NCBI RefSeq assembly: GCF_900010725.2
Contig: NZ_LR734876.1
Coordinates: 62,319 to 124,696, forward strand
Length of the DNA stretch: 62,378 nt
Direction: 5' to 3'
Origin: Planktothrix serta PCC 8927
Lineage (GTDB): Bacteria > Cyanobacteriota > Cyanobacteriia > Cyanobacteriales > Microcoleaceae
Shown: piece after piece, positions 62,339-62,378 of the stretch
Numbering within the stretch: position 1 is the stretch's first letter
How the letters are laid out: every line of letters starts with the position of its first letter
The notes under the pieces: model-generated
Database searches by the model: none
Told to the model about the DNA's origin: nothing
The model's input: the letters and a program-made list of their open reading frames with translations, nothing else
Position numbers and translations under genes: made by a program

Positions 62339-62378
62339 TCAGTGGGGTTGCGGTTAATCAGAAAAGATCTTGTTGAAC

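Noticed and set aside
1-62378. tRNA genes
   Set aside because: No T-arm consensus in a cloverleaf context was found on reading; GTTCGA-like strings seen are inside coding sequence.

Overview
The window is chromosomal DNA from a cyanobacterium. It carries psaE and ndhO, the phylloquinone genes menF, menA, menE, menH and menC, an NblS/Hik33-type kinase, a plastid-lipid-associated (fibrillin) protein and several cyanobacteria-restricted families (DUF4327, DUF3134, KGK, Uma2). HIP1 octamers (GCGATCGC, e.g. at 48) and 7-bp-period tandem repeats recur throughout. The base composition is AT-rich with few G/C third positions. A filamentous, non-heterocystous Oscillatoriales genome of the Planktothrix kind is my best guess; the genus is inference. 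No rRNA, tRNA, transposase, integrase or CRISPR array was seen.

Layout. 0-6 kb: menF divergent from menA, a DoxX-like membrane protein, menE, and a secreted EndoU-type nuclease. 6-18 kb: small conserved genes, a possible structured RNA (7.25-7.52 kb), an FHA-Ser/Thr kinase beside a PP2C phosphatase, recJ with a RecB-like Fe-S nuclease, a glycosyltransferase, mraY, DUF3134 and fibrillin. 18-20.5 kb: an AvaI/BsoBI-type restriction-modification pair. 20.5-28 kb: Uma2, purB, a VanX-like dipeptidase, menH-menC, KGK and purD. 28-44.6 kb: nblS, a MscS channel, an AMIN amidase, an lptA-lptB-lptF/G-like export operon, lemA, a P2-type Ca2+ ATPase, a CNT nucleoside transporter, tsaC and a degenerate histidine kinase.

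44.6-54.1 kb is the accessory part: an AAA ATPase, a membrane-type GTPase, then an unusual mosaic around mnmG. The first 78 codons of mnmG occur three times: a 94%-identical truncated copy at 47326, a decayed copy at 48693, and the intact gene at 50760. Between the copies sit two cargo segments. The first holds a twin 53-nt repeat plus a DUF3800 gene. The second holds a complete restriction-modification system with a BamHI-like endonuclease, its controller (C) protein and a DPPF methyltransferase. Each duplicated block starts exactly at the mnmG ATG, so the working gene now sits behind imported DNA. This looks like repeated insertion with long target duplication at one hot spot and is the most interesting part of the window. 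A broken PIN toxin fused by deletion to a beheaded NB-ARC gene follows mnmG.

54.9-62.4 kb returns to core genes: a metallopeptidase, secG, gpmI, a Pro-rich lipoprotein, a MORN protein, a DUF6391-like protein, psaE with a long C-terminal tail, mutM whose stop codon comes from a heptamer repeat, and ndhO.
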